DNA from: Aurelia coerulea
Taxonomy: Eukaryota > Cnidaria > Scyphozoa > Semaeostomeae > Ulmaridae
Reading direction: 5' to 3'
Assembly (NCBI GenBank): GCA_039566865.1
Contig: CM076952.1
Coordinates: 13,908,501 to 13,972,500 of the forward strand
DNA: 64,000 nucleotides
The first letter of the stretch is position 1, and each line of letters starts with the position of its first letter. The notes under the pieces are model-generated. The model ran no database searches, was not told the DNA's origin, and worked only from the letters and a program-made list of their open reading frames with translations. A program made the translations under genes and the position numbers. This document shows, piece by piece, positions 31,600-41,589 of this stretch.

Positions 31600-32826
31600 T
31601 TAAAAAGCATATGATTGCTTGCCACATGATCTCCTTATCGCAAAAATTGAAGCGTATGGCTTTGGGATGAACAGTCTACGACTACTGCACAGTTACCCAA
31701 CGGCGAGAAGACAGCGTGTCAAAATTAACTCCACTTATAGCTCATGGCTCGGTGTCATATCAGTTGTTCCACAAGGCTCCGTTTTAGGACCGCTTCTATT
31801 TAACATATTCATTAATGACACGATGTTCTTTGTAAAAACTCAAAGTTTACAATTTTGCAGACGATATGCAACCAGTAAGCATTTACCTGAAGTTCTTGCA
31901 TTCTTGGAACTTGATGTGGGGATAGTATTGGATTGGTTTGAAACCAATTTCATGGTGATAAATCCATCCAAATTCAAAATCATGTTCCTTGGATTGCATC
32001 ATACAGATAAAATGTGTCTGGAGATCAATAATCAAATCGTCCCATCATCAGATACAGTTAAATTTTTAGGGAATAATATTTACTCAAAATCGAAGTTCGA
32101 TAACCATGTTAGGGCTATCTGTGCCAAAAACAAGCAGGAAAGTAAATGCTTTTCTAGGGTTGCAAATTTCATTACCTTTGAACAGGCCAAGCTCCTTTAC
32201 AATTCATTTATCACGTCAAACCTTAGATATTGTCCCCTAATTTGGATATTCTGCGGAAAAACTGCCAATGAAGAGATAAACAAGGGTCCACAAGAGGGCA
32301 CTTCGTAGGTTGTACAATGACTTCAGTTCAAGTTTCAAAGAACTTCTGGACAGATCAGGCCAAAACTAATCTATTTACAAAATCTTCAAAATTACTCATG
32401 GAGGTTTTTAAGTCCCTCCATCAAATAAACCCTGCATTTATGCGGGAATTATTTGAGAGGAAGCCATCAAATTACAACCTTCGCAATATGGATCTCCTCC
32501 GGATACCAAGATTCCAAACGATAACTTATGGGGCAAATTCTATAATATACAGAGGCAGCTACCTTTGGAATAGCATGATGTGGTAAAGAGCTGTGACAGT
32601 GTCCTCTCTTTCAAAAGAAATTTCAAACGAAAAATCAGAGAATGGAATGTGAATACATGCACTTGCAGAGTTTGTAAGTAGATATGAAAAGAGTTGAATT
32701 GTAATTTAACTGCTTTTGTAGAATATGTAGATAGTTGGTATTAATTAGTGCACATCTTTTGATGTGCACTATAGACTTATACTACCAACTTTAAATAAAT
32801 TGATTATTATCATTATTGTAACCGCG
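31600..32826 (+). pseudogene. CR1/L2-like LINE 3' fragment
   Basis: The plus strand reads SYPTARRQRVKINSTYSSW, VVPQGSVLGPLLFNIFIND (motif B), a degraded motif C region (QFCRRYATSK, where YADD is expected), VINPSKFKIMFLG, VKFLGNNIYSKSKFDNHV and YNSFITSNLRYCPLIW. Further RT-tail sequence continues in another frame at 32,317-32,586 (LMEVFKSLHQINPAFMRELF, KPSNYNLRN). The 3' end is TAAATAAATTG(ATT)n at about 32,800-32,820. It is 5'-truncated and inactive, and of a different family from its minus-strand neighbour. Confidence 0.82.
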
Positions 32827-32834
32827 TTGAGGGC

Positions 32835-34575
32835 GGACTGGCTGCGAAATTAGGGCCCAGGCCATTTTGTTAGGAAAAGGGCCCCAATAGTACCGCAGGT
32901 GAGCGAAACAAGCATAGAAATTATGGGGTCTACGAATACTTACCCGGACAGCAAAAATGTTTTGTGTTCAAGCCCTCTAGATTGGCTTAAAAGGTATTGC
33001 AAAAATTTTCAGCGATTCAAAAGGGGAACTAACAAGCGGCACTTTATATCGCTATTTCTATCTCAGTAGAATCTTTGCACGATTAATAAATGTCTGTAAT
33101 ATTATCGGAGAGCTCCTCAGAAATCGTTCAAATGCTCAGTTAAAAAGATCCAAATCAAACAAATTCCAGTCCGTAAAAAATAAGCTCCTGTCAGTCAGTG
33201 GCGGTGCCAGCCGAAAATTTGCTGTGACCAGATCATTTTTCTCCAGAAATGCCCTTTTTTCGTAAGGGAATGAAATTTTTGCCATCAAAGCCCAATCTAG
33301 CTACCTAACCTATCCCTCAATCCTCTCTTGACAGGATTGGACGAATTTCCCACCTCAATTCTTGCCACAGCACCGCTAAAGAGTCTGGCAATCCTTCACG
33401 AGGATGACTGGAAAAAGATGTACGACAAATACACGTATTTTTTTTATAAGAAACTGCCTATAAGAAACTCAACTCTCAGATCGCCAAAATATTAAGAAAC
33501 TACAGTACTGGGAGAATATAAGTTAAGAAACTATTTACTTTCATAAAGGAAATCCTTGGCATATTTTTAATTTCCTTTCACTTCTTTCCTGTATCAAATT
33601 ACTCGTAAGGTACTTGAGTAATGTCTAAACATTGGAAAGGCTTAAAAACATTGTTTTGAAATGTTCACGAGGGCACAGGTAGTGAACATGAAGATTGTTA
33701 TTCAACCTCTAAGAAACTCGAAAGAAACTCTGAGTACTCAAAATCTGATAATTTTAAGAAACTTTCAGTACTGACCCAAATTCTTCGTTTCTTATAAAAA
33801 AAATACGTGTATATGTCTTTACAACAAATATTAAAGTTTACAACAGTCTACTTTGTCTCCAATAAAGGTCAATAAGCCTCCGAAATTCTCTCGACAAATA
33901 TCTGTGAAAATTCATCATTTATTTTCATTAATATTCTTTGCTCTTTGCTAAAAAGTATTAAAGCCTTGAATTCCTTTTCGACCAACTTGCTCTCACTGCC
34001 AACTCTTTTTATGTTTAACAATAGCAGAGAAGCATCCTGTCACACTTCGCATGTGCATCAGAAAAAGGGTTCTCAACAGTGCTACATTTACTATTAGGAC
34101 TAGTGGGCTCTTGGCTCGGTGTATTTCCTGTATATATGGGCAGGGCCTCATAGCGTTGGAAAATGAAGTGCCGCTTAAAGTATTATTTACTTGTGTGTTA
34201 TTTCTATCCATCACCATCTTGATTTGATCTAAAGACTCTTTTCGTTGGTAGCCATTGAGGTAGATTCAAACTCAAAAATGATATTCGTCCCATGAATGTG
34301 ACGCTATTTTTCACGACATCAAAGTGCACATGGGGCCCCGAATAGGTAACTGTGCCTTTCTGTAATGCTATATGAAAGAAATTGCCTTGAATAACAACTG
34401 GCGAAGCCAGACACCGAGAGAGCCTTAGTGTAGCAGCTGATAAAGAGGGCCCCAACCAAGCTAGTTATATTGGTTTTTCATTGTAAAATCAAAGTAACAA
34501 AACTAATTTTTGGATATTCATGAGAGGGCCCACCGGGCGATCGCCCGGTAGCCCGACTAGCCAGTCCGCCCCTGG
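32835..34575. mobile_element. hAT-like DNA element remnant
   Basis: The left end GAGGGCGGACTGGCT and the right end AGCCAGTCCGCCCCTGG are inverted. The right end fits the hAT-style CAGGGGCGGACTGG terminus. The right arm also has a GGGCGATCGCCC palindrome. No transposase frame is readable and no 8-bp duplication is visible, so the element is old. It contains the MITE at 33,428-33,815. Confidence 0.6.
33428..33815. mobile_element. MITE with ATACACGTATTTTTTTTATA ends
   Basis: The left end ATACACGTATTTTTTTTATA and the right end TATAAAAAAAATACGTGTAT are perfect inverted repeats, continuing into AGAAAC/GTTTCT. The phrase AAGAAACT recurs several times inside. About 388 bp, non-coding. A degraded relative is at 26,750-27,116. 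Confidence 0.85.
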
Positions 34576-35235
34576 ATGTGAAATTGAAATGCGGTAACAT
34601 ATCACAGCATAGTTAACCCGTTGTTATTTAGGTATACAACGAAGAAAAAATGCCTAGTGTGACCGCAGCTATTGACTGTCAGTTGCAACACCATTTCAAT
34701 CTGGTGCTCTTTCTCAACATAGCTTGCTTTTTATTACGATCTTTTTATTCATCTTTTAACAATTCTTGTAAATCTGATCTACCAGTAACTGAAAAAGATA
34801 GTGTTTTAATCGACAAATGTCTCGACAAATGTCTTCAAGAAGTCACTCTTTTTACATAATTGCCACAAATTTCATATACAGGGTGTCCACAAAAAATGAA
34901 CTCCATATGTGGCTGCAGTGGAGGTGCTGGGAGCTGTAGCCTCGATTGTCCTATTTTTGTATGACTGTAGACCAATGAAATAGTCCCAGTTATGGCAACA
35001 GCAAGAACAGCAATGTCAACCACAACAACAACATATTTTGTTGTTCAAACTGGTCTATCAATAGCAATAACTACGAGTTTGTAATGAGTCTAATATGACC
35101 ACATAGATCAGGCATCAACTTAATATATTTCAAACCTTGTTTGAATCAATCTGATTAGTAGCAGCTGATCTATGGCGCACGGAAGTGAAATCAAATGGTG
35201 TCCTCTAAAGAGCCATATAAAATTTAGCAACTTAC

Positions 35236-35363
35236 TATTGCACATTTGTTGCCTAATGTCTGATTTTTCTGTTCTGAATCCTGATTTTCTTCATCCCTGT
35301 ATTCATCATATTTTGAAAATTGACCCGGCTCATAACCTTGGAGCATGTCTTCTTCGCCATCAT
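35236..35363 (-). CDS. Acidic linker exon, possibly alpha-catenin-like
   Basis: A 128-nt open segment on the minus strand lies between an acceptor (CCGTTTCTAG) and a strong donor (ATA then GTAAGT). Only one frame is fully open. It enters in phase 1, leaves in phase 0, and reads DGEEDMLQGYEPGQF, KYDEYRDEENQDSEQKN and LGNKCAI. Composition and position before IMKSLPAEEK resemble the acidic linker of vertebrate alpha-catenin (LDDSDFETEDFD). Its phase-0 exit fits the phase-0 entry of the exon at 28,699-28,880, and its phase-1 entry fits the exit of the ILEI exon at 36,462-36,704. Exon status is inferred from splice sites, open frame and context. Confidence 0.6.
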
Positions 35364-36134
35364 CTAGAAACGGAAAATTTAAGCACAAAATAGCCGTTTA
35401 GAGAGACGACGGCAGCGGAACTCAACCCTAAGAACAAGAAATAATGCTGCTCTTTCTGAAAGTCAAGCAAAGGCACCTGTTGTACTTACGCCTGTCCTAC
35501 CATGCTAATCAAATTTCATAACATGAATTTGAAACTTATGAATATGACAAGTTTCTTTTCACAGATTTGGCGACTACTTTGCGAGGGACAAACAGATAAT
35601 ATTGAGAGAGCTGTTAATTGAAAGGGACTGCCTTGCCTTTCACCTCATGCCACCAAACTTACGCTTAAATCATTAAATTGAATTAAATTGAATTAAATTA
35701 ATGTTGCTGTTGTAGTTGTGCAGGCTATATTTTCCAACAGTTCTAAAACCAGGCAATAATCTCAATTGGCAGATGGTTTTTGGAGTCCTATCAGAAATCA
35801 GGATTGAAATAATTGCACTCCGATCGGCTAGTCCTTGTTTGAACTTTACTTTCCATCGAAACAAAACAAAAAAAAGGTAAACTGGTTGGCTTGAAATGGG
35901 TGAATTTTCGAGATATTTTCACATGCAAAAACAAACAAAGTATTTGCTAAAATTTTTGCAGTTATCGCTCAAAGAAACAGCATTCCAACTACTAATGTCT
36001 AGATTAAGCAGCAGTTCAGAAACTGCCCTTTGTGGCATTTTAGGCTCCGTTGTCTCAAGATAAAATTGCAATTGATTTAGTGCATGCTAAATCACAACGA
36101 AATAATCTTCTTGTTGCGTGTTATGCAATTGTTC

Positions 36135-36285
36135 AAAAATATACAAGAAGATACAGTAGAACATAAGCACATTGATGCGAATTGAAATAAGCACGGCCTT
36201 TCGACCATAGCCCGTTCTCAAGCCAACGGGCTCTGCTCGAAACGTCATGCTTACGTCAATTCGCATCAAATCAAAGTGCTTATTT
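36135..36285. repeat. Small inverted repeat with inner hairpin
   Basis: The outer arms TTGATGCGAATTGA and TCAATTCGCATCAA flank an inner hairpin AGCCCGTT...AACGGGCT and a CGAAACGTC motif. Non-coding, about 150 bp; it resembles a short interspersed element. Confidence 0.55.
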
Positions 36286-36461
36286 CTAACTTTATTTGCT
36301 TATTCATCTTAATCACAACGAGACAGTTTAACGTTGGAAGCTTATGGAAACGAATATTAGCTGTAGCAGTATCAAGACTTCCAAAGTGCGAGACTTAAAA
36401 TTGTATTATATCCTGGAACTGCCAGTTTAACATCATAAACATTGACAAGACTAATACTCAC

Positions 36462-36704
36462 CTTTTGTGTGTATTCTTTCTGCACCCTCTGGAGTAACGA
36501 AAAATGTGACAAAGTTTGATGGACCCTGCCCAGGTCGATTGCTAACTTGCTTTACCCATTGCACTTTGGGGCTTGCCTCCTTTGGGTCTTTCCTAGTTTC
36601 ACCAGTGTACCCAAGCAGAGCAAATGAGCCGTTTGTCCCACATTCAAAGTCATCATCAGCACCAACATGAACTAAAGCTTCTTTCATCTCATTCATTCCG
36701 TCAC
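36462..36704 (-). CDS. ILEI/FAM3-type domain exon, second half
   Basis: A 243-nt minus-strand exon with acceptor ACACTTTTAG and donor AAAAG then GTGAGT, in phase 1 at both ends. It reads DGMNEMKEALVHVGAD, FECGTNGSFALLGYTG, VQWVKQVSNRPGQGPSNF and FVTPEGAERIHTK. The start matches the second half of the ILEI (FAM3/PANDER-like) domain, in which a helix after a glycine-rich turn is followed by a strand ending in a GYTG-type sequence. ILEI domains occur in secreted FAM3 cytokine-like proteins, POMGNT1 and cell-surface proteins. It completes the half-domain at 59,077-59,346 in the right phase, across a 22-kb interval full of transposons. Confidence 0.72.
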
Positions 36705-36762
36705 CTAAAAGTGTATTCAATCTTTATTCCTAGCAGACAAAGACTGTAAGCAAGATCTAATA

Positions 36763-37186
36763 CAGTAAAAACCCGCACATAAGAACCTTCATCTGTCAAG
36801 AACGTACAGCCTGAAATAGTATATTTTGTACCCAATAAATAAGAACCATTTCAGGCTGATATATAAACTAGGTTCTTAATAAAGGGTCTTATTCATTCAT
36901 TGGGAAATAAATGCAACATTTTTGCCAATCAACCTCTTTCGTGACTTTCGTGAACTCCAAAATATTTCTTACAGAACTGTGATAGGCATGGCATGCAGGG
37001 GTAAACTGGGTAAGATTGGGTTGAAATGGATAGGGTCAAGAGTGCAAATAAGTTTGGCTAAGATTTAGATTCGCATATTTTCCTATATTAAGAACCTACA
37101 CCCTGATTTCTAGATGTGCCTCATTGCATAAAAACCTAAACAGGCTGAGTTAAAAATCTTAGGTTCTTATGTGCGGGTTTTTACTG
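36763..37186. mobile_element. MITE with CAGTAAAAACCCGCACATAA ends, TA target
   Basis: The left end TA-CAGTAAAAACCCGCACAT and the right end ATGTGCGGGTTTTTACTG-TA are perfect inverted repeats of over 20 bp including AAGAACC/GGTTCTT. TA on both sides suggests a pogo or mariner-type origin. The phrase AAGAACC recurs inside. The right half is part of the tandem duplication described next. Confidence 0.85.
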
Positions 37187-37776
37187 TACTACATGGCTGC
37201 TCCATCACGCCTGACCTGGTTATCAGAGTCCCAACAGAAACTAGGATGAAAGGAGGGGGTTCCACTCAGAATGGGTCTGGTAAATTTCCTTCTAATTTGG
37301 AGGCCCTGGTACCCAGGATAGGTCTGCTGCTCACAGTGTGAATTTTTATAATGTACAAAGCTGATATTATTCACTGAAAAGGCTACAGGGGTAAACTGGG
37401 TAAGATTGGGTTGAAATGGATAGGGTCAAGAGTGCAAATAAGTTTGGCTAAGATTTAGATTCGCATATTTTCCTATATTAAGAACCTACACCCTGATTTC
37501 TAGATGTGCCTCATTGCATAAAAACCTAAACAGGCTGAGTTAAAAATCTTAGGTTCTTATGTGCGGGTTTTTACTGTACTACATGGCTGCTCCATCACGC
37601 CTGACCTGGTTATCAGAGTCCCAACAGAAACTAGGATGAAAGGAGGGGGTTCCACTCAGAATGGGTCTGGTAAATTTCCTTCTAATTTGGAGGCCCTGGT
37701 ACCCAGGATAGGTCTGCTGCTCACAGTGTGAATTTTTATAATGTACAAAGCTGATATTATTCACTGAAAAGGCTAC
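36997..37776. repeat. Tandem duplication, 390-bp unit, two copies
   Basis: The unit starting GGGGTAAACTGGGTAAGATT at 36,998 recurs exactly 390 bases later at 37,388 and looks identical to its end (CACTGAAAAGGCTAC). It includes the right end of the MITE plus about 200 bases of flank. On the minus strand each copy's flank has a short open segment (HCEQQTYPGYQGLQIRRKF) after a GCCTTTTCAG acceptor-like site. Confidence 0.95.
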
Positions 37777-38014
37777 AAGTTTGCAAAAAAACACTTTGCA
37801 ACCATTGTAGAAAGAAATCAAGTAACCAATCGCATCATGCTCAACCAGTCCAGTTAAAGTGTTCCCAGTTCTCGTCAATATTGCAGATATGAGAACGAAA
37901 CTTGGTACCATGGTGTACAGTAACAAAATCTATACAATAGGCCTTTTTAATTCTTCGTTACATCAATGACGTCGCAATGACGTCATAATTGAGGAATGGT
38001 AGTTTTTGCTTGGA

Positions 38015-38104
38015 CTCATTAAATAGTCCCAGTATCGCAGCAACAACAATAATAATGACAGCAGCAACAATAGCATACTTTTTGCCCAAACTGGGACTTA
38101 TGGA
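38015..38104 (-). other. Hydrophobic-coding segment, duplicated at 34,962-35,050
   Basis: The minus strand reads SISPSLGKKYAIVAAV then IIIVVAAILGLFNESKQK after a pyrimidine-rich acceptor-like site ending TTTCAAAG. This would be a membrane-spanning helix with basic flanks. A diverged copy at 34,962-35,050 (VVDIAVLAVAITGTISLVY) has a stop. It may be an exon or a repeated non-coding piece; no donor was found. I see nothing else in 37,777-38,428. Confidence 0.35.
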
Positions 38105-38428
38105 CTTTGAAATAAAAAGTGGGACAAAAAGAAACAAAGAGGGCACCGATTTTTCTGTTCACATTGAAACGAGGTTAATTCGAAGTCATGCCAACGTTGG
38201 AAACTTTCATTGCTGTGATGAAATGTGAAGAAGCTCACGGAAGCTAAGTTGCCCTTGAAAATGAAGAAATTCTGATTGAAAGTGAAAGGTGTCTTGATTC
38301 TTGAATGAAAGAAACATTCATCTGGATACTTGTGGCTTTTGTTCACAAGTGTGTGCCTCACAGCCAAATGAAGAACTTATTAACAAGATAGATGCAATTA
38401 CTCAGAAGAACTCTTTGGAAGCAATTGA

Positions 38429-39352
38429 ATGGTTTTGGAATTAACTGAATGGTTTCCAAACAATGGCATGAAGCTAAATGAAGACAAATGTCACTTAATG
38501 ATTTTTGGTGCAAAAGGGAGTACTGAAACAACAATTAAAATAGGCGAGGCCTATGTGAAAGAAAGTTCAGAGGAAAATCTTCTCGGTATAACCTTTGATA
38601 AATCACTTTCTTTCAAGCAACACGTCAAGACTGTTTGCAAAAAGGCTAGCCAAAAACTCCACGCTCTTGCTCGAATTTCACGATACATGGACACTGAAAA
38701 ACTGCAGCAGTTAATGAGGGCGTTCGTTTTGTCTCATTTCAGCTACTGTCCTCTTGTTTGGATGTTCTATGATAGAGCTTTGAATCATAGAATAAATCAT
38801 ATTCAAGAAAGGGCATTACGCATTGCATATAAAGACTACGAGAATGATTTCGGTTTTCTCCTGGAGCAATCTAAATCGGTGCCAATCCATGTAAGAAACC
38901 TACAGTTGCTCATGACTGAAATTTATAAAACAAAATGCGGTCTGAATCCACCATTCATGAAGGATATTTTCATTAAACGAATATTAGGTACTGCCTAAGG
39001 CATGGTAATGACGCTCAACTGCCAAAAGTACGAACTACGGCCTTTGGAGTTGAGTCCATTACTTACCTTGGAAATAAACTGTGGCAGCATTTACCGCAAG
39101 AACTAAAACAATTAAACAGCCTTCCTATGTTCAAAAAACGAATTAGATGTTGGAATGGTGGAACATGCAACTGTAGGTTTTGCAAAGTATATATCCCGCA
39201 AGTTGGGTTTCTAACATGATTGATTTTAACTCTGATTTGTCCTGTGATATATATTAATTTTAGTTTTATTGTAAATTATGTATATTGTAAATAGTAGGCC
39301 TTAATTAGCTGCAATTTAGCTATTCATTTTTCAGCCTACTTTAAATAGATAT

Positions 39353-39353
<1 letters not shown>
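38429..39353 (+). pseudogene. CR1/L2-like LINE 3' fragment
   Basis: This 5'-truncated copy retains the RT region after the palm: LTEWFPNNGMKLNEDKCHLM, LLGITFDKSLSFKQHV, LQQLMRAFVLSHFSYCPLVW, HRINHIQERALRIAYKDYE and SVPIHVRNLQLLMTEIYKTK. A frameshift near 38,990 leads to RHGNDAQLPKVRTTAFG, LGNKLWQHLPQELKQ and CRFCKVYI in another frame. The 3' UTR ends in a TAA tract at 39,354. It is the same family as 30,876-31,560 and, more distantly, 49,975-52,212. Confidence 0.85.

Positions 39354-39384
<31 letters not shown>
39354..39384. repeat. (TAA)n microsatellite
   Basis: About ten TAA units. It is the tail of the LINE on the left and the 5' border of PLE copy B on the right. Confidence 0.93.
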
Positions 39385-39496
39385 TGATGTCATCTCAAAA
39401 CACTATGACAATCTAATACCTACAATTAATGAAAAAATCACAGAAAATCAAATCAAACTTAGGAAATGTTGTAATTCTGAAGAACGCTTTCGATAC

Positions 39497-40801
39497 TTGT
39501 TGCGATGCCTACAAGATTTGAAGAAAAAGGAAAACAAGAGATTGGGAAGGGTGAAGAACAAGAAAATCAAAAGACTCTCTACTCATCATATTGAAAATTG
39601 CTTTACTAATACGAAGACAAATCCGATATGGATCAATCATTTGAATTTGCGAAATACTGAAAAAGAATTTTTAACAAGTGGAAAAGAAATTTGCGACCGC
39701 CTTGTTGACGCTGGGATGTCTTTGCTACAAAAACAATTTCCCCATTTCAGTTTTCAATCTTCATGCCTTTCATCAGATTACCTGATATTCGATCCAGCAC
39801 CTACGATTCACATTCATCACACTGGAAAAAACCATTTTGTTACATCAATTTCAATAGGAGGCCCAGTGCGAATATTTGATAGTCTCAATCTAAAACCAAC
39901 AGATGAACTGACTCGTCAAATCACAGCAATTTACTCACAGGACAAACAAATAGTACCAACAACGATTCAAACACATATATCGTCAACGCAGCAAGGTCCT
40001 TACGACTGTGGTCTCTTTGCAATAGCTTACGCAGTTGAACTAGCTTCAAACAAAGACCCTTCTACAGTAACGTTTGATCAAACAAAGTTGCGAGATCACT
40101 ATCGTTCATGCTTAGAGTCAGGACATATATCACCGTTTCCCAAACTAAGAATCAACTTTCTCAAGCGGCAAAAAGTGAAATTACGAGATCAACAAGCAAA
40201 CTTAGCAAATGGACATTTCCAAAAAAATTTTTGCAAGTTGCCCACAAGCAAACTGAACAGTAACAGCATGAAACTAAGTAATCGTTATTCTGCTGTGGAA
40301 GCAATTAATGCGAAACAAACATTTTCTGCCAAAAGATCAAGACATGATAAGCTCCAAACCACTGAATATTACACTAAAGGACCAAACAATCCGTTCAAAA
40401 AAAATAACCAAAAATCTAATGTGTACAACCTTTCACAGCACAAATTAACAGAAGATGAAAAGTTAATTTTAGAACTTGGCCTCTCTTTTTGCCCTAGCCA
40501 AAAGAATTTTAACAGAGATAAATTCGCCAATGATACGCATGCATTTATACGACGCCTTAAACTAAAAGAATACTTCTATGAAAATCACAAACTGATGACA
40601 AATTCGATAATGAAAAGAAAAATAAATCAATCACTAGCAAAGATTGTTGTGCTCTTAATTGGAACATTAAGAATCCTCATTGGTATCCAGAAGCAGTACG
40701 AGAAGGACGTTCAAAAGGATTGGTTGACTTCATCAACAGTTGTACTAAAGACTTCAGTGAACATATCCATTCAAAAAGGAACAAACACTGGAATAACCTA
40801 A
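39497..40801 (+). CDS. PLE copy B: ULP1-like protease fused to the RT N-terminus
   Basis: One uninterrupted frame holds a ULP1/C48-like protease and, about 160 codons later, the start of the Penelope RT. Protease residues kept are His in GKNHFVTSIS, Asp in RIFDSL, Gln in STQQG and Cys in PYDCGLFAIAY, with the same Gln-x5-Cys spacing as in copy A. After a basic, asparagine-rich linker (FKKNNQKSNVYNLSQHKL) comes LILELGLSFCPSQKNFNRDK, the conserved RT N-terminal motif. A frameshift near 40,610 makes the last roughly 60 codons out of frame; the true continuation is in the frame covering 40,640-41,588. This copy shows that protease and RT belong to one polyprotein. The first ATG used here is not necessarily the element's start. 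Confidence 0.88.
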   Translation: MLRCLQDLKKKENKRLGRVKNKKIKRLSTHHIENCFTNTKTNPIWINHLNLRNTEKEFLTSGKEICDRLVDAGMSLLQKQFPHFSFQSSCLSSDYLIFDPAPTIHIHHTGKNHFVTSISIGGPVRIFDSLNLKPTDELTRQITAIYSQDKQIVPTTIQTHISSTQQGPYDCGLFAIAYAVELASNKDPSTVTFDQTKLRDHYRSCLESGHISPFPKLRINFLKRQKVKLRDQQANLANGHFQKNFCKLPTSKLNSNSMKLSNRYSAVEAINAKQTFSAKRSRHDKLQTTEYYTKGPNNPFKKNNQKSNVYNLSQHKLTEDEKLILELGLSFCPSQKNFNRDKFANDTHAFIRRLKLKEYFYENHKLMTNSIMKRKINQSLAKIVVLLIGTLRILIGIQKQYEKDVQKDWLTSSTVVLKTSVNISIQKGTNTGIT

Positions 40802-41588
40802 AAGATAGTCAAAGACAAGCCATAAAATCATTGTCATCTGACGAATCGATTATAATAAAACCTGCAGATAAAGGGAGTGGGATTGTGATTATGAGCACAA
40901 AATACTATAATGAAGCATGTTTGAACACACTACAAGATAAAGAGTTCTATGAGACAGTCCATGATGATCCAAACCCAACGTATCGTAAATCCCTTGATAA
41001 AATTATCGACGAACTTAAAGTTTAGGGCTATATCAGCGAAACAGAGGAAATTAGACGTAAAGAAGGAAACAGGACACCTTGTTTCTATGGTCTTCCCAAA
41101 ATCCATAAGTCCTTCGAAAAGTTCCCTCCCCTTCGCCCAATTTGCAGTGGGTATAACGCATGCTCCACAAGATTATCAGAATGGGTAGATAGTTTTCTGA
41201 AACCAGCAGCAATGCAGACAAGCTCATATGTCCGAGATACGACTGACTTCTTCAACAAAATAGAGCAATTCAAAATCGACAGCACTAAAAGCAAAGATCC
41301 CTACATCTTAACAGTGGATGTATCCTCGTTGTATCCAAACATCGACCATGGAGAAGGTGTAGCTGCATGCGTAGAAGCACTTGAAAGACGCACAAATATG
41401 TCTGTTCCTAGCGATGTTATAGCCGACCTCCTAATCTTCATCCTAAAAAGCAACACACTATCATTCGACGGCCAATTTTACCATCAAATCAAAGGGACTG
41501 CAATGGGTACACCTATGGCTGTTAGCTTTACAAACTTATTTATGTCAAAATTTGAGACTGATTTGCTACACGACTATGAAAGAGAATA
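40640..41588 (+). pseudogene. PLE copy B: RT N-terminal half up to motif B
   Basis: Read across a frameshift from the preceding segment: WNIKNPHWYPEAVREGR, KPADKGSGIVIM, then an in-frame TAG near 41,023, then TPCFYGLPKIHK, RPICSGYNACSTRLSEWVD, motif A TVDVSSLYPNID and motif B KGTAMGTPMAVSFTN. It ends at TATGAAAGAGAATAT, where a LINE is inserted. The aspartate of motif A is intact. Confidence 0.85.
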
Positions 41589-41589
41589 T

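Noticed and set aside
34871..34905. Complete mariner element starting at TACAGGGTGTCCACAAAAAA
   Set aside because: Only one end is present; no inverted partner was found within several kilobases.
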